A stretch of DNA of 64,000 bases from Symbiodinium natans (lineage: Eukaryota; Sar; Dinophyceae; Suessiales; Symbiodiniaceae), in NCBI GenBank assembly GCA_905221605.1, contig CAJNDS010001768.1:124001-188000 (forward strand), in the 5' to 3' direction. Under the pieces are notes generated by a model, which was not told where the DNA came from, did no database searches, and saw nothing but the letters and a program-made list of their open reading frames with translations. Shown one piece after another: positions 12,701-21,684 of this stretch (the first letter of the stretch is position 1; the number at the start of each line of letters is the position of its first letter). The position numbers were made by a program, and so were the translations under genes.

Positions 12701-15700
12701 TGAACACCCTGTCGAGAAACCCTGACATAGAACTCCCCAACCGCGCCCAAACCTGGAACCATAAACCCAAAATCCTAAGCGCGCCCGAAACCGGAACCAT
12801 AAACCCTAAACCCTAAACCCCAAACCCCAAACCCTAAACCCAAAACCCCAAACCCTAAACCCTTCCCATCTCCCTGCACTTTCAGAAGCTCCTCGCCCCT
12901 TTTCCATGGCGGTGGCCCCGCTGTTAACAACCTGGGCCCAAACCGGGAGGTTGGGGTTTGGGATTTAGGGTTGAGGGTTCATGTTAAGGGTTTTCAGGGT
13001 TCAGGGTTTAGGTTGAGGGCTTGATTCACGGTTTAGGGTTCAGAGTTCAGGGCTTAGGGTTTAGGGCTCAAGGTTTAGGGTTCAAGGTTTGCTTAAGGGC
13101 TTGGCGTCGATACTCCTCGACAGCGCAGCCCTAAACCCATTGAACCCTCCAGCCTCACATGCCTCAGGGCAGGTTTAGGGGTTAGTGTTTCGGGTTCAAT
13201 TAAGGTCTTCAAACTTCAAGCCTCTCTTAGCTGCTGAGTTCATAAGCCCCCCAAAAAGTGTACACTTTCAGTTCTATAGGGGGGTTATAGCATCTCAAAA
13301 AGTCTAAAGTGTACTCACTCAGCTACTAAGCTCTGATCCCTTCCCACCCCAAACCCACATGACATGCACATTTGGGGTTTAGGGTTTAGGGTTTAGGGTT
13401 TAAGGGTTAGGGTTTAGGGTTTAGGGTTTAGGGTTTAGGGTTGAGGGTTTAAGGGTTTAAGGGTTAAGGGTTTAGGGTTTTTTAGATCCCGAACCGGACT
13501 TTTCGGCACTGAAGCCCTGTAGGCATCCTGGGGCCCTTAACCCGGAGACTCCCCGAACCCTGCGCACACCAGGGGTCCTGGATAGGGATTAGTAGGATTT
13601 AGGGGTTCAGGGTTTTTCTCCCCAAGCTCTAAGCCCTAAACCACTAACCCTAAACCCTAGACCCCTTCTTTAAGGTACATGTCGCACAATCAGGATGCGA
13701 AGATGCTGTAGAGTCCCTGAAAGGCACATGGGACTCGGATGTTTGAGGGTTTTCGAACTTGGCGCCCGGGTGCATCTAAGGTTTGGGGTTTCAGGTTTAG
13801 GGTTCAGGGTTTAAGGTTTAGGATTTAGGGGTTTAGGTGTATAGGGTTTAGGATTTAGGGTTTGAGGTATAGGGTTGAAGGTTTGGGGCTCAAGGTGTGG
13901 GATTTAGGCATCTAGGGTTTAGGGATTTCGGGTGTCTAGGGATTTAAGGATTGAATGAGATATTGTTTTAGGACTCAGGGCCTCAATTGCAGAGGTGCAG
14001 AGGTTCGAAGGCCGAGTGACTCGGCTGACCGCGATACCTTTGGCGGTCGCCCAGCGCTCGAAATGCTTGTATTTCCTGAGCTGGCACTCAATGGTTTGAC
14101 AGGGTTTTTTTATAGGGTTTTGTGGGGGGGGGGGGGGTGCAGGGGGCCTTTTTTATGGGGTTTAGAGGGTTTATAGGGTGTTAGAGGTTTAATAGGGTTT
14201 TGTTGGGTGTTTATTGGGTTTATAGAGTTATGACATCCGAACTCACACCGACAGGTCTGTCTACCTAAGCACAGGGTGGCACGGTAAGCACTCAACCCTA
14301 AACCCTATAAAAGCTTCCCACAGCACCGGGTGGCTTAGGGTGGTAACAAAACCAAGAGCGAGGATGGAAGATGTGTTAGCAACGCCCAAAGCACCCAAGT
14401 CATGAATCACACAGACATTCCTACTACACGAATGGGTAGAAAACCCGCCTGCATGTCTGACACCAGGCCATACTTGGAGCAAAGCACCCCTAAACCCCCC
14501 TAAACCCTAAATCCCTAAACCCTAAACCCTAAACCCCGAAAACCACCGGCCTGTTCGTCGGAAGTCCAGTGCTGCCAACGCGACAAAGCATTCGAGACCA
14601 AGAATATGTCAGATATAAGGCGATTCCTCAGCTGGCTGTCAGGGGGTTTAGGGTTTAGGGTTTAGGGTTTAAGGTTTGGGGTTTCGGGTTCCCTAAACTG
14701 CTGCACTCCCAGTTCGGCTTTAAGCCCTAGCCTTGGTACTACAGGAGGCCTTGCACCACCGACCAAAGAAGGTTTAGGGTTTAGGGTTTAGGGTTAGGGT
14801 TTAGGGTTTAGGGTTTAGGGCTTAGGGTTTAGGATCCCGAGAAGAACCCATAAAACCTCGAAATGATCATTCAAACCCGAGCACTGACGTCCCGCTGGCG
14901 GCACTGTGAAACCTCTTCGCAATATCCAGGGGCTAGTCCTAAACCCCAAACCCTAAACCTCAAAACCTGAACACTAAATCCTAAACCCTCAACCCTCAAC
15001 CCACTGATATGTACTGGTCCACGGATGGGACTTGCGATGGTACCTCCTTATTGCAGTGAAGGTTACGATGAATGGACCCTGTCAGCCTCCCCAGAACACC
15101 AAAGCACGATCTGTTCCCCTGGAACACCTCAGAAACCCAAAAGCCGAGCGTCTGAAACAAGTACTCCTTGGTTGCACAAAAATGCTGGGTTCCGAATTCT
15201 TTGGGTAATTGTCGTATTCGGGGGGGTGGGGAGGGGCCGTATTATCCGGAGATCCAACTATTTTTGCCGTCTTTGCTAGGGGTCCCTTATTCTCGTACAC
15301 TCCCATATCGGGACTGCTCCGTAGACTTGCGTGCTCGGCGTGGGATCGCCGAAGTTATGACGTATAGACTCGGAGGACTTTTGGCTTAGGGTTTAAGGTG
15401 CGTGGATCCGATCTCTGTCCTGTTTCCGGGAATTCATCATGGGCCATGGATCGTGCTTGGCGAACGCCACGGCACCGCCCGGCCATAAAATTGAAGTTTC
15501 GAAGCCCTATACGCTGTCCTACTAAAAGCCTATTCAAAGAACGCCTTGAGCACTAGACCTTCACATTGGAAGAAGGATGCCTCACACATGCTGCCCTACC
15601 AACAGCCTATTCAACAGCCCTGAGCACTAGAAATTCATATTGGAAGAAGGATGAGGGCCCTAAACCCTAAACCCTAAACTTGGGTTCGGCCGGTCCACAC

Positions 15701-18700
15701 TAACAGTCAAATAACGCCGTGGCCTTATAACACACAGGCCAAAAATAGCACCAGGAATCCCAGTCAATTTTAGCATATACCGGGTGCTTCTTTTTGTGGG
15801 TCTGCTGGTGGTGACTGTTAGTCACATAGCAGCAGAAATAGCACCAGAAATAGCACAAACAATAGCACAAAAAATAGCACCAGAAATAGCGCCAGGAATA
15901 GCACAAAAAATAGCACAAACAATAGCACCAGAAATAGCACCAGGAATCCCAGTCAATTTTTGCAGCTTAGCATTTACCGGGTGCTGTTTTTTGTGGGTCT
16001 GCTGATGGTGATTGTTAGTCACATAGCACCAGCAGCACCAGAAATAGCACCAGAAATAGCACAAACAATAGAAATAGCACCAGAAATAGCACAAACAATA
16101 GCACAAAAAATAGCACCAGAAATAGCACAAACAATAGCACAAAAAATAGCACCAGAAATAGCACCAGGAATAGCACAAAAAAATGCACCAGAAATAGCAC
16201 CAGAAATAGCACCAGGAATAGCACCAGGAATAGCACCAGGAATAGCAGGAATCTCAGTCAATTTTTTGGCACTTACCGGGTGCTTTTATTTGTGGGTCTG
16301 CTGGTGGTGACTGTTAGTGTGGACCGGCCGAACCCAACCCTAAATCCTAAACCCTAAACCCTCAACCCTAAACCCTAAACCCTAAACCCTAAACAGAACT
16401 CGCAATGTCGCTGCCACAGTTCGCGTAATATGGAGTTGCATGCTCAAGCCATGGCCATGTCTCATGTGGATCGCCGTCGCTTCTAGCATAGGCGTCCCAC
16501 CCTAAACCTTAAACCCTAAACCCTAAACCCTAAACCCTAAACCCTAAACCCTAAACCCTAAACCCTGAACCCTGAACCCTAAACAGATCCCATGACCTGG
16601 AGCCCGATCCCATTAAATTCTCGGGCCCCGAAAAGAATGTAAATCATTCAAACAAAGTATTTACCCAAAGGGTCCATGTACCTATATGGTATATACTTGG
16701 GCCTTAAAGGGGTTCCCATATAGTAGCTTTAGGGCCCAAGTATGTACTATATGGGTACATGGACCCTTAGGGTTAACTTATTCAAACTATTTACATTCCC
16801 GGGCCCCGAAAATAACTCAAATAATTGAAATAAAATGTTTAAATTTGCTTAAATTCACGGGCCCCGAAAAAACTGAAATAAAGTTTAAACAAACAGTTTA
16901 AACTACTTGAATTGTTTTCGGGGCCCGAGAATGTAAATAATGCAAATAATTAAAACAATTTATCTAAATCATTTAAATTCTGGTGCCCCGAAATAATTTA
17001 AATAATTTGATTACGCTATTTAACTGTTTCATAATCATTAATTCGTTAATGTATTCTCTATATAGAAAGAAAAACAGGTAGCAACATAGTACACAAAGGT
17101 CCCTCTCTCATATATATGTATATATACATACATGTCTATACCTGAAACAAGTAACCAAGAAGCAGAGCCTACCCCGCAACCTTTCTCGCCCTCCCACCCC
17201 CACCCCTGCTCCCCGTCCCTCAAAAACATCCTGCCGCAAAGCCAACACAATCCTGCCCCAAAGCCTGCTACTAAACCATAGACACTAAACCCTAAACCCT
17301 AAACCCTAAACCTTAAACCCTAACCCTAATAACCCTAAGACCTAAACCCTAAACCCTAAACCCTCGAAGAGCCCACAAACTGTGGCCCTCACGAAACGCT
17401 CGCCAAAAGGCCCTAAAGCCCCAAACTTGGAATGTTGCCCTGTATGCTGACAGTCCTTTATAGGGATTATAACGGGGGTACTACAATCCGTATTAAAGAC
17501 TGCTAGTAGAAGGGGGAACATCCCAACCCTAAACCCTGAAACCCTTAACCTCAAAGAACCCTAAATCCTGCACCCTGAACCCTGAACCCTGAACCCTGAA
17601 CCCTGAACCCTGAACCCTGAACCCTACACCCCAAAACCTTAAACCCTAAACCAAGAAAACCCTAAACCCTACACCCTAAACCCAAAACCCAAAAAAACCT
17701 AAGCCCTAAAGCCTAAAGCCTAAACCCTAAAACCCTAAAACCCCTCAATCCCAAGCTCGCCGAGAGGCCCACCAGTGGTCGAGCATCGGCTTCCCAGCGA
17801 CCGGCAGCAGCGCCTTGCTAAGCAAGGGTTTTCGGGTTTAAGGTTTAGGGGTTTAGGGGTTTAGGGGTTTAGGGGTTTAGGGGTTTGGGGGTTTGGGGGT
17901 TTAGGGGTTTAGGGGTTTAGGGGTTTAGGGTTTAGGGTTTAGGGTTTTCGGGTTTAAAGTAGAGGCTTGCTTCGGTTTCGGATTTAGGGTTCAGGGTTTT
18001 TGGGTTTTTTGGCTGGGGTTTGTGGTTTGTGGTTTGTGTAAAAGTTTAGGGCTCAACAAAGGGGAGGGGCTTCATCGGTCTTGCCGAAAGATTAGGGCTT
18101 TTCTTACTTCGTTGAATTTTGTTGTTTTTGTTGTTTTTTAATGTTTTCTTTTGTTGGGGGGGGGGGGGGGGGGTGGGGGAGGGGGTGGATGTTTTGTGGG
18201 GCTTTGGGGGCTACAGGATTCCCAAGCGCTCTCAGAATTTTGGGGTTTGGGGACCTTAGGGGCTTGCAGGGTTGCACACCAGCACCTCGAACTTGCCATG
18301 GGTTTAGGGTTTAGGGTTTAGGGTTTAGGGTTTAGGGTTTAGGGTTTAGGGTTTAGGGTTTAAGATCAGGGCTTGCTCGATACTCGGTACACATCCTCTT
18401 GACAAAAGCCTACAAACCTGGTGAGATCTGGCATGGTGCGCTCGATTACATGTTGACACCGAAACCCTAAACCCTAAACCCTAAGCCCTAAATCCTAAAC
18501 CCCAAGCCCTAAACCCTAAACCCTAAACCCTAAGCCCTAAACCCTAAACCCTAAACCCTAAGCCCTAAACCCCAAGCCCTAAACCCCAAGCCCTAAACCC
18601 TAAGCCCTAAACCCTAACCCCTAAGCCCTAAACCCTAAACCCTAGGATCCCTCCCGGGCCTTTGGCAAGCCGGCCAGGTCGGATGCCTCGGTGGCATCCT

Positions 18701-19620
18701 CAAGCTCCTGGCAGCTGAGGGCTGTTTAGGGTTTAGGGTTTGGGGTTTGGGGTTTAGGGTTTAGGGTTTAGGGTTTAGGGCTAGGGTTTAGGGCTAGGGT
18801 TTAGGGCGAGGGTCTAGGGGCTGAGGGCTCCCAAAAGGCTTCCCTGTAGATGCGGGCAGGTTCAGGAGGGTTTAGGGCTTAGGGTAGCAAGCCTAAACCG
18901 CAAACCCTAAAACCTTGAATGCTGGACCCAGAACCCTGTTGAGCACTTTGTCTTAACAAGCAGCAGGGTGCGTCACATCCTTGCCACCGGAAATTTTAGG
19001 GTTTAGGGTTTAGGGTTAGTGCCCTAACTTGTGAAGGCGTTTGGGTGTAGCAAAGCCTGTGAGTCTATGGACTGGGCTGTGAGTCTATGGACTGGCGCCC
19101 TGGCAAGCAATCCCGATAAGTCAGAAGAGTCGCTGCAATGTCGCAAGCAAGCACTTTATTCAAGTTGCTGGAGCCAGTGCTGGTTTCAACTCTCCTGCTG
19201 ACAACACTGACGCTCCCCCCAATATAAACGCTACTAAAGATACCCCTAAACCCTAAACCCCCAATGCCCTTGAAGATTCATCTGAAAACGCTCAGCCTCT
19301 CAGCCCCCACTATCCAAGAGCTCATAGCTTCAGTAACTCCCCAGGCCAGGTGCAAGCCGAAAGAAACCAAACCCAAATAGACCTAAAACCTTGACAGGGT
19401 ACTATGGAGATAGCAAACCCTAAACCCTAAACCCTAAACCCTAAACCCTAAACCCTAAACCCTAAACCCTAAGCCCTAAACCCTAGACCCTAAACCCTAA
19501 ACCCTAAACCCTAAACCCCAGTACGCGGTCGTACATTCTGGAAGACTTTGCCACGCCGGTGCCTGTTCAACCTTGGAGAAGCCCGCAGCGAGGACGATGC
19601 AGATGGCCCCTTCATAGAGC
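3724..19620 (-). CDS. Sugar-nucleotide nucleotidyltransferase-like gene, 13 micro-exons
   Basis: Exons, 5' to 3': 19620-19563, 18707-18660, 17813-17769, 14631-14590, 14080-14033, 12931-12890, 12059-12016, 9905-9846, 9111-9061, 7724-7667, 7134-7101, 5457-5384, 3768-3724. Each starts after AG and ends before GC, and phases match at every join. In order they encode AICIVLAAGF; ELEDATEASDLAGLPK; ALLPVAGKPMLDHWW; ISDIFLVSN; KYKHFERWATAKGI; VVNSGATAMEKGRG; VLRDVELGLRRAQQ; DVIVFAGDTLFFKDFD; FYKGGSLMLYY; NPSERGMCEVD; VVTFVEKPAAG; HEVSPLFYILEPQAW. This is the motif order of the NTP_transferase fold (sugar-1-phosphate + NTP to NDP-sugar + PPi; the Asp of GDT binds metal). The usual G-[TS]-R after LAAG reads FSK, so activity is uncertain. 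The ATG exon and the C-terminus were not found. Introns run 509-3137 bp. The substrate cannot be told. Confidence 0.85.
4243..4440 (-). pseudogene. Pif1-like helicase scrap
   Basis: An open minus-strand frame ends in TGA at 4243-4245 and contains FYGWATTIRRAQGATL. This matches motif VI of Pif1-type SF1 helicases (Y-A-T-T-I-x-x-x-Q-G-x-T-L). No other helicase motif is visible, and the frame stops six codons later, so it is a decayed fragment or a lone exon. It lies within the intron between nucleotidyltransferase exons 12 and 13, on the same strand. A captured fragment of a Pif1 or Helitron-like gene is the simplest reading. Confidence 0.5.
5472..5540 (+). repeat. (TTTAGGG) array, about 9 units
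   Basis: Clean TTTAGGG array directly to the right of nucleotidyltransferase exon 12. In the transcript it is the CCCUAAA tract just upstream of that exon's acceptor. Confidence 0.95.
5580..5615 (+). repeat. G homopolymer tract
   Basis: GGGGGGCC units followed by an uninterrupted run of about 20 G inside a degenerate telomere-type stretch. More G-rich runs follow at 5690-5800. Confidence 0.9.
6388..6501. mobile_element. MITE-like, family CTAGGTTGCCCAG, copy 1
   Basis: Left end CTAGGTTGCCCAGTAACC is inverted at the right end (GGTACTACTGGGCATCCTAG). The interior is AAAAAGGGTGCCCTTTTTTG, then AAGGGAACCTAAACC, then an AAAAAGGGAATAAGGG core. A sister copy is at 62687-62821. It sits in the intron between nucleotidyltransferase exons 11 and 12. 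Confidence 0.75.
6953..7047 (-). repeat. (CCCTAAA) array, about 13 units
   Basis: Nearly perfect CCCTAAA array with one single-base slip (CCCTAAACCTAAA). It lies left of exon 11 (7101-7134), which has TTTAGGG units on its right from 7142. Confidence 0.95.
7814..7925. mobile_element. MITE-like, family AGACCCAGGAGTA, copy
   Basis: Left end AGACCCAAGAGTAAGCTAGG; right end GGGCCTACTCCGGGTCCT, whose complement AGGACCCGGAGTAGGCCC is an imperfect inverted copy. It shares the AAGGGTAC-CTTTTTTTGG and GAACCTAAACC core with copies near 9.7, 11.0, 11.8, 56.1, 60.5, 61.7 and 63.7 kb. Confidence 0.75.
9303..9361 (-). repeat. (CCCTAAA) array, 8 units
   Basis: Clean CCCTAAA array in the intron between nucleotidyltransferase exons 8 and 9. 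TTTAGGG units follow at 9484-9557. Confidence 0.95.
9570..9667. mobile_element. Foldback element, family GGTCCATGTACC, copy
   Basis: Diverged copy of the hairpin at 16668-16768: GGTCCATGTACCTGAATAGG on the left, GCCCAAGTATGCAATCATGC then GGTACATGG on the right. It borders the telomere-type array that ends at 9557. Confidence 0.6.
9680..9777. mobile_element. MITE-like, family AGACCCAGGAGTA, copy with telomere units inside
   Basis: The right end AAGGGCCTACTCCGGGACC and the core are conserved and the left end is eroded. The interior carries ACCCTAAACCCTAAA between the pyrimidine block and the right arm, so a telomere-type motif is part of the element. Confidence 0.6.
10979..11070. mobile_element. 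MITE-like, family AGACCCAGGAGTA, partial copy
   Basis: AGACCCAATTGAGTAACCTAGG followed by AACAGGGTGCCCCCTGTTTGG and GAGAACCTAAGCCC. The right inverted end is missing. Confidence 0.6.
11766..11882. mobile_element. MITE-like, family AGACCCAGGAGTA, copy
   Basis: Left arm AAGCCCAAGAGTAAGCTAG; right arm GGGCCTACTCTGGGTCCC. The core has GGGCACCCTTTTTTGG and GGGAGCCTAAACC. It lies in the intron after exon 7 of the nucleotidyltransferase. Confidence 0.7.
11961..11996 (-). repeat. C homopolymer tract
   Basis: About 28 consecutive C, then an A and more C, just left of exon 7 (12016-12059). On the sense strand this is a poly-G run about 20 nt downstream of a GC donor. Confidence 0.9.
13230..13330. mobile_element. 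MITE-like element, family GCTGCTGAGT, copy 2
   Basis: Same interior as 3447-3541 (CATAAGCCCC, CACTTTCAGTTCTATAGGGG, AAAGTGTACTCACTCAGC) with a slightly eroded right arm (CTCAGCTACTAAG). Intronic in the nucleotidyltransferase gene. Confidence 0.75.
15680..16337. mobile_element. 658-bp TIR element with 12-bp minisatellite, copy 1
   Basis: Perfect 30-bp terminal inverted repeats: left 15680-15709 starts TTGGGTTCGGCCGGTCCACA and right 16308-16337 is its exact reverse complement. The interior alternates three copies of a module of about 75 bp (ACCGGGTGCT, TTTGTGGGTCTGCTG, GACTGTTAGT) with two blocks of a 12-bp unit, ATAGCACCAGAA or ATAGCACAAACA. The repeat keeps several frames open (IAPEIAQTIAQK; CYFWCYFLCY on the other strand), so these ORFs are probably not genes. 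Both flanks are CCCTAAA repeats, so it inserted into a telomere-type tract. It lies within intron 3 of the nucleotidyltransferase gene. A second copy is at 59184-59850. Confidence 0.9.
16610..17040. repeat. AT-rich tandem of GGGGCCCGAAAA palindromes
   Basis: Unlike its surroundings this stretch is AT-rich, with at least five imperfect copies of CGGGGCCCGAAA-type cores (both orientations) separated by 50-70 bp of AAATAATTTAAAT-like sequence. The foldback element 16668-16768 is inserted inside it. No gene is seen. Confidence 0.7.
16668..16768. mobile_element. Foldback element, family GGTCCATGTACC, intact copy
   Basis: About 100 bp, almost entirely palindromic: AAGGGTCCATGTACCTATAT and TACTTGGGCC on the left, GGGCCCAAGTA and ATATGGGTACATGGACCCTT on the right. 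It would form a near-complete hairpin. Confidence 0.8.
17427..17526. mobile_element. MITE-like, family TTGGGATGTTCCCCC, copy 1
   Basis: Left TTGGAATGTTGCCCTGTATG and ACAGTCCTTTATAGGGATTA; right AAAGACTGCTAGTAGAAGGG and GGAACATCCCAA. Other copies at 43004, 53940 and 61960. Confidence 0.7.
17575..17625 (-). repeat. (CCCTGAA) variant array
   Basis: Seven consecutive CCCTGAA units, a homogenised variant of CCCTAAA. A similar block is at 48540-48585. Confidence 0.9.
17840..17945 (+). repeat. (GGGGTTTA) 8-bp variant array
   Basis: About ten units of an 8-bp GGGGTTTA variant grading into TTTAGGG, directly right of nucleotidyltransferase exon 3. Confidence 0.9.
18298..18362 (+). repeat. (TTTAGGG) array, about 9 units
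   Basis: Clean array in intron 2 of the nucleotidyltransferase gene. CCCTAAA-type arrays follow at 18463-18645, on the other side of a unique stretch of about 100 bp. Confidence 0.95.
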
Positions 19621-19769
19621 CTCGCGGCGGGGGTTTAGGGTTTAGGGTTTAGGGTTTAGGGTTTAGGGTTTAGGGTTTAGGGTTTAGGGTTCGCCCAAAA
19701 ACTCAACCCTAAACTCTAAACTCTGCACCCGAAAACACCCTTCGCAACAAAAAGCTTTCTATGTATGAG

Positions 19770-20170
19770 TGACATGCAAGAAAGAAGAGTGTGTATTCAT
19801 TCAATTACATATTTTTTCTGTCGTTATGTCTTTTCTCTTTATTAATTTGGTCTTTCTCTCTTGCTTTTGCTGTCTCTCTGTCTACTTTTTTCTCTCTCAC
19901 ACTCTCTCACTCACTCACTCTCTCACTTTCTCTTTCTCTCTCTCTCTCTCTTGCAAACATACACTAGCGAACATACCTAGTTCATGGTTGGGACCATATT
20001 CAAAATTTAAGCTGTTATTCCTGATGGGGTTTAAGTACCCTGAAAAAAAAGAATGGTACCCAACAATGACAAAGACACATATGAAACCATCATCGGTATG
20101 CGTTGTAAGGCTTTTCTTGCGGGGGCCGGGGGCTTGGTAAGCAGTCTGACAGGGGGGGGGGGGGGGGGGG
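19770..20170. other. Pyrimidine-rich stretch with a shared repeat
   Basis: CTCTCT microsatellite at 19840-19950, then a segment (TAGTTCATGGTTGGGA ... GGGTTTAAGTACCCT ... TACCCAACAATGACAAAG) also present at 60190-60300, then about 23 G at 20152-20174. No gene is seen, although it lies between the ankyrin gene and the first nucleotidyltransferase exon found and may hide a 5' exon. Confidence 0.6.
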
Positions 20171-20401
20171 GGGGGGATCATCGCTTAAACCCGAAACGCG
20201 AAACCCTAAACCCTAAACCCTAAACCCTGTAAACCCTGAACCCTAAGGTTGACGCAGGGCTTCTTTGGGTTTAGGGTTTACCGGGTTTCCAGGATTCCTA
20301 GGGTTTTATGGGGCTTTACAGGGTTCATAAAGGGTTTAGGGTTGAGGGTTGCGCTTACAAGGGTGCGCAGCTTCAGGGGTTGGAGTTCAATTCCCCTCGA
20401 A

Positions 20402-20491
20402 GGTTTAGGGTTTAGGGTTTAGGGTTTAGGGTTTAGGGTTTAGGGTTTAGGGTTTAGGGTTTAGGGTTTAGGGTTTAGGGTTTAGGGTTTA
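20402..20491 (+). repeat. (TTTAGGG) array, about 13 units, overlapping a stop codon
   Basis: Perfect TTTAGGG array whose last bases form the TAA stop (minus strand, 20489-20491) of the ankyrin gene. The 3' UTR of that gene must therefore begin as CCCUAAA repeats. Confidence 0.95.
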
Positions 20492-21550
20492 GGTCCTTGG
20501 GGCTGCTTGAGGTGACGCTTTTTTGCCGGCTATAGGCTTCGCCCGAAGCAAACGAGCAATGTCGACGTGGCCCTGGGAAGATGCATGATTGAAAGCGGTC
20601 TTGCCAGAAAAGTTCTGCAAGCTCCTGTCGGCGCCAGCGTCCAGCAGCAAACGCACAATCTCGACATGGCCGTTGAAAGATGCGTGCATGACGGCGGTCT
20701 CGCCGGACATATCTTGCAAGTCCTGGTCGGCGTTAGCGTCCAGCAGCAAACGTACAATCTCAACATGGCCCTCGGAAGATGCATGAATCAGAGCGGTCTT
20801 GCCAGACAAGTTCTGCAAGCTCCTGTCGGCGCCAGCGTCCAGCAGCAAACGCACAATCTCGACATGGCCATTGCAAGATGCGTGCAAGACAGCGGTCTCG
20901 CCGAACCTGTCCTGCAAGTTCTTGTCGGCGCCGGCATCCAGCAGCAAACGTACAATCTCAACGTGGCCCTCGGAAGCTGCATGAATCAGAGCGGTCTTGC
21001 CAGACAAGTTCTGCAGGCTCTCGTCGACACCAGCGCCCAGCAGCAAACGTACTATCTCGACGTGGCCGGCGCAAGATGCGCACATGACAGCGGTCTCGCC
21101 GAACCTGTCCTGCAAGTTCTTGTCGGCGCCGGCATCCAGCAGCAAATGGACAATCTCGATGTGGCCCTCGGAAGATGCTATCGTGAGGGCGGTCTTGCGA
21201 GACGAGTGCGATGCATGCACGATCGCGGTGGCACCGGACCCGCCATGCGCACCAGCTGCCAGCAGAGCGCGGGCCACTTCCGTGTGGCCAGCTGCTGCGA
21301 TCTCAAGAAACTCGAGTTCAGCTAATGGCATCCGCTCCGAGCTGAGGGTGGACAACAGCACCAGCTGCAGGTCAACAGGCCCAACAAGAGAATCACCATC
21401 CTCCAAGCAGCGGCCAGCCTGTAGGAGCTGTTGAAGACAGACAGGGAAGCCATGCTGGCTTCGCAAGTGGCGTTTCAGCTTCAGCACGAATTTGAACGTG
21501 TTGTGGGCTGCAGTCAGCTCTTGGCCGGAAACGCTCCAGACACGTAGCAT
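20489..21550 (-). CDS. Ankyrin-repeat protein with ubiquitin-like N-terminus
   Basis: A single-exon frame of 353 codons. I start at the ATG at 21550 (MLRVWSVSGQEL), a common N-terminus of dinoflagellate ankyrin proteins; the frame is open nine codons further upstream but without ATG. Residues 1-80 resemble a short ubiquitin-like fold (LKRHLRSQHGFP, LQLVLLSTLS). About eight 33-residue ankyrin repeats follow, with the core GHVEIVRLLLDAGAD. From about residue 120 they alternate two types, DRFGETAVMCASCAGH and NLSGKTALIHASSEGH, a 66-residue higher-order unit pointing to recent duplication. Likely a cytosolic protein-binding scaffold; the partner is unknown. Codon usage is GC-rich and the gene is intact. 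CCGCAG at 21567-21572 on the sense strand could serve as a trans-splice acceptor. Confidence 0.9.
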   Translation of the reverse strand: MLRVWSVSGQELTAAHNTFKFVLKLKRHLRSQHGFPVCLQQLLQAGRCLEDGDSLVGPVDLQLVLLSTLSSERMPLAELEFLEIAAAGHTEVARALLAAGAHGGSGATAIVHASHSSRKTALTIASSEGHIEIVHLLLDAGADKNLQDRFGETAVMCASCAGHVEIVRLLLGAGVDESLQNLSGKTALIHAASEGHVEIVRLLLDAGADKNLQDRFGETAVLHASCNGHVEIVRLLLDAGADRSLQNLSGKTALIHASSEGHVEIVRLLLDANADQDLQDMSGETAVMHASFNGHVEIVRLLLDAGADRSLQNFSGKTAFNHASSQGHVDIARLLRAKPIAGKKASPQAAPRT

Positions 21551-21684
21551 GGCGTGGACTTCAAGCTGCGGATACACAAGCCCAAACTCGAGGCTCCTTA
21601 ACCCGAAGCCCTACACCACCAAAGCCCCCAAACCCTAAACCCTATACCCTAAACCCTAAGCCCCAGACATGCGCCCGGGCTAGC

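Noticed and set aside
15784..16310. ORFs encoding IAPEIAQTIAQK-type repeats (and CYFWCYFLCY on the other strand) in the TIR elements
   Set aside because: The 12-bp minisatellite has no stop in most frames, so openness is automatic; there is no start context, domain or codon pattern.
20341..20402. Possible tRNA T-arm (GGAGTTCAATTCCCC)
   Set aside because: No matching acceptor stem or D-arm within 75 nt on either strand.
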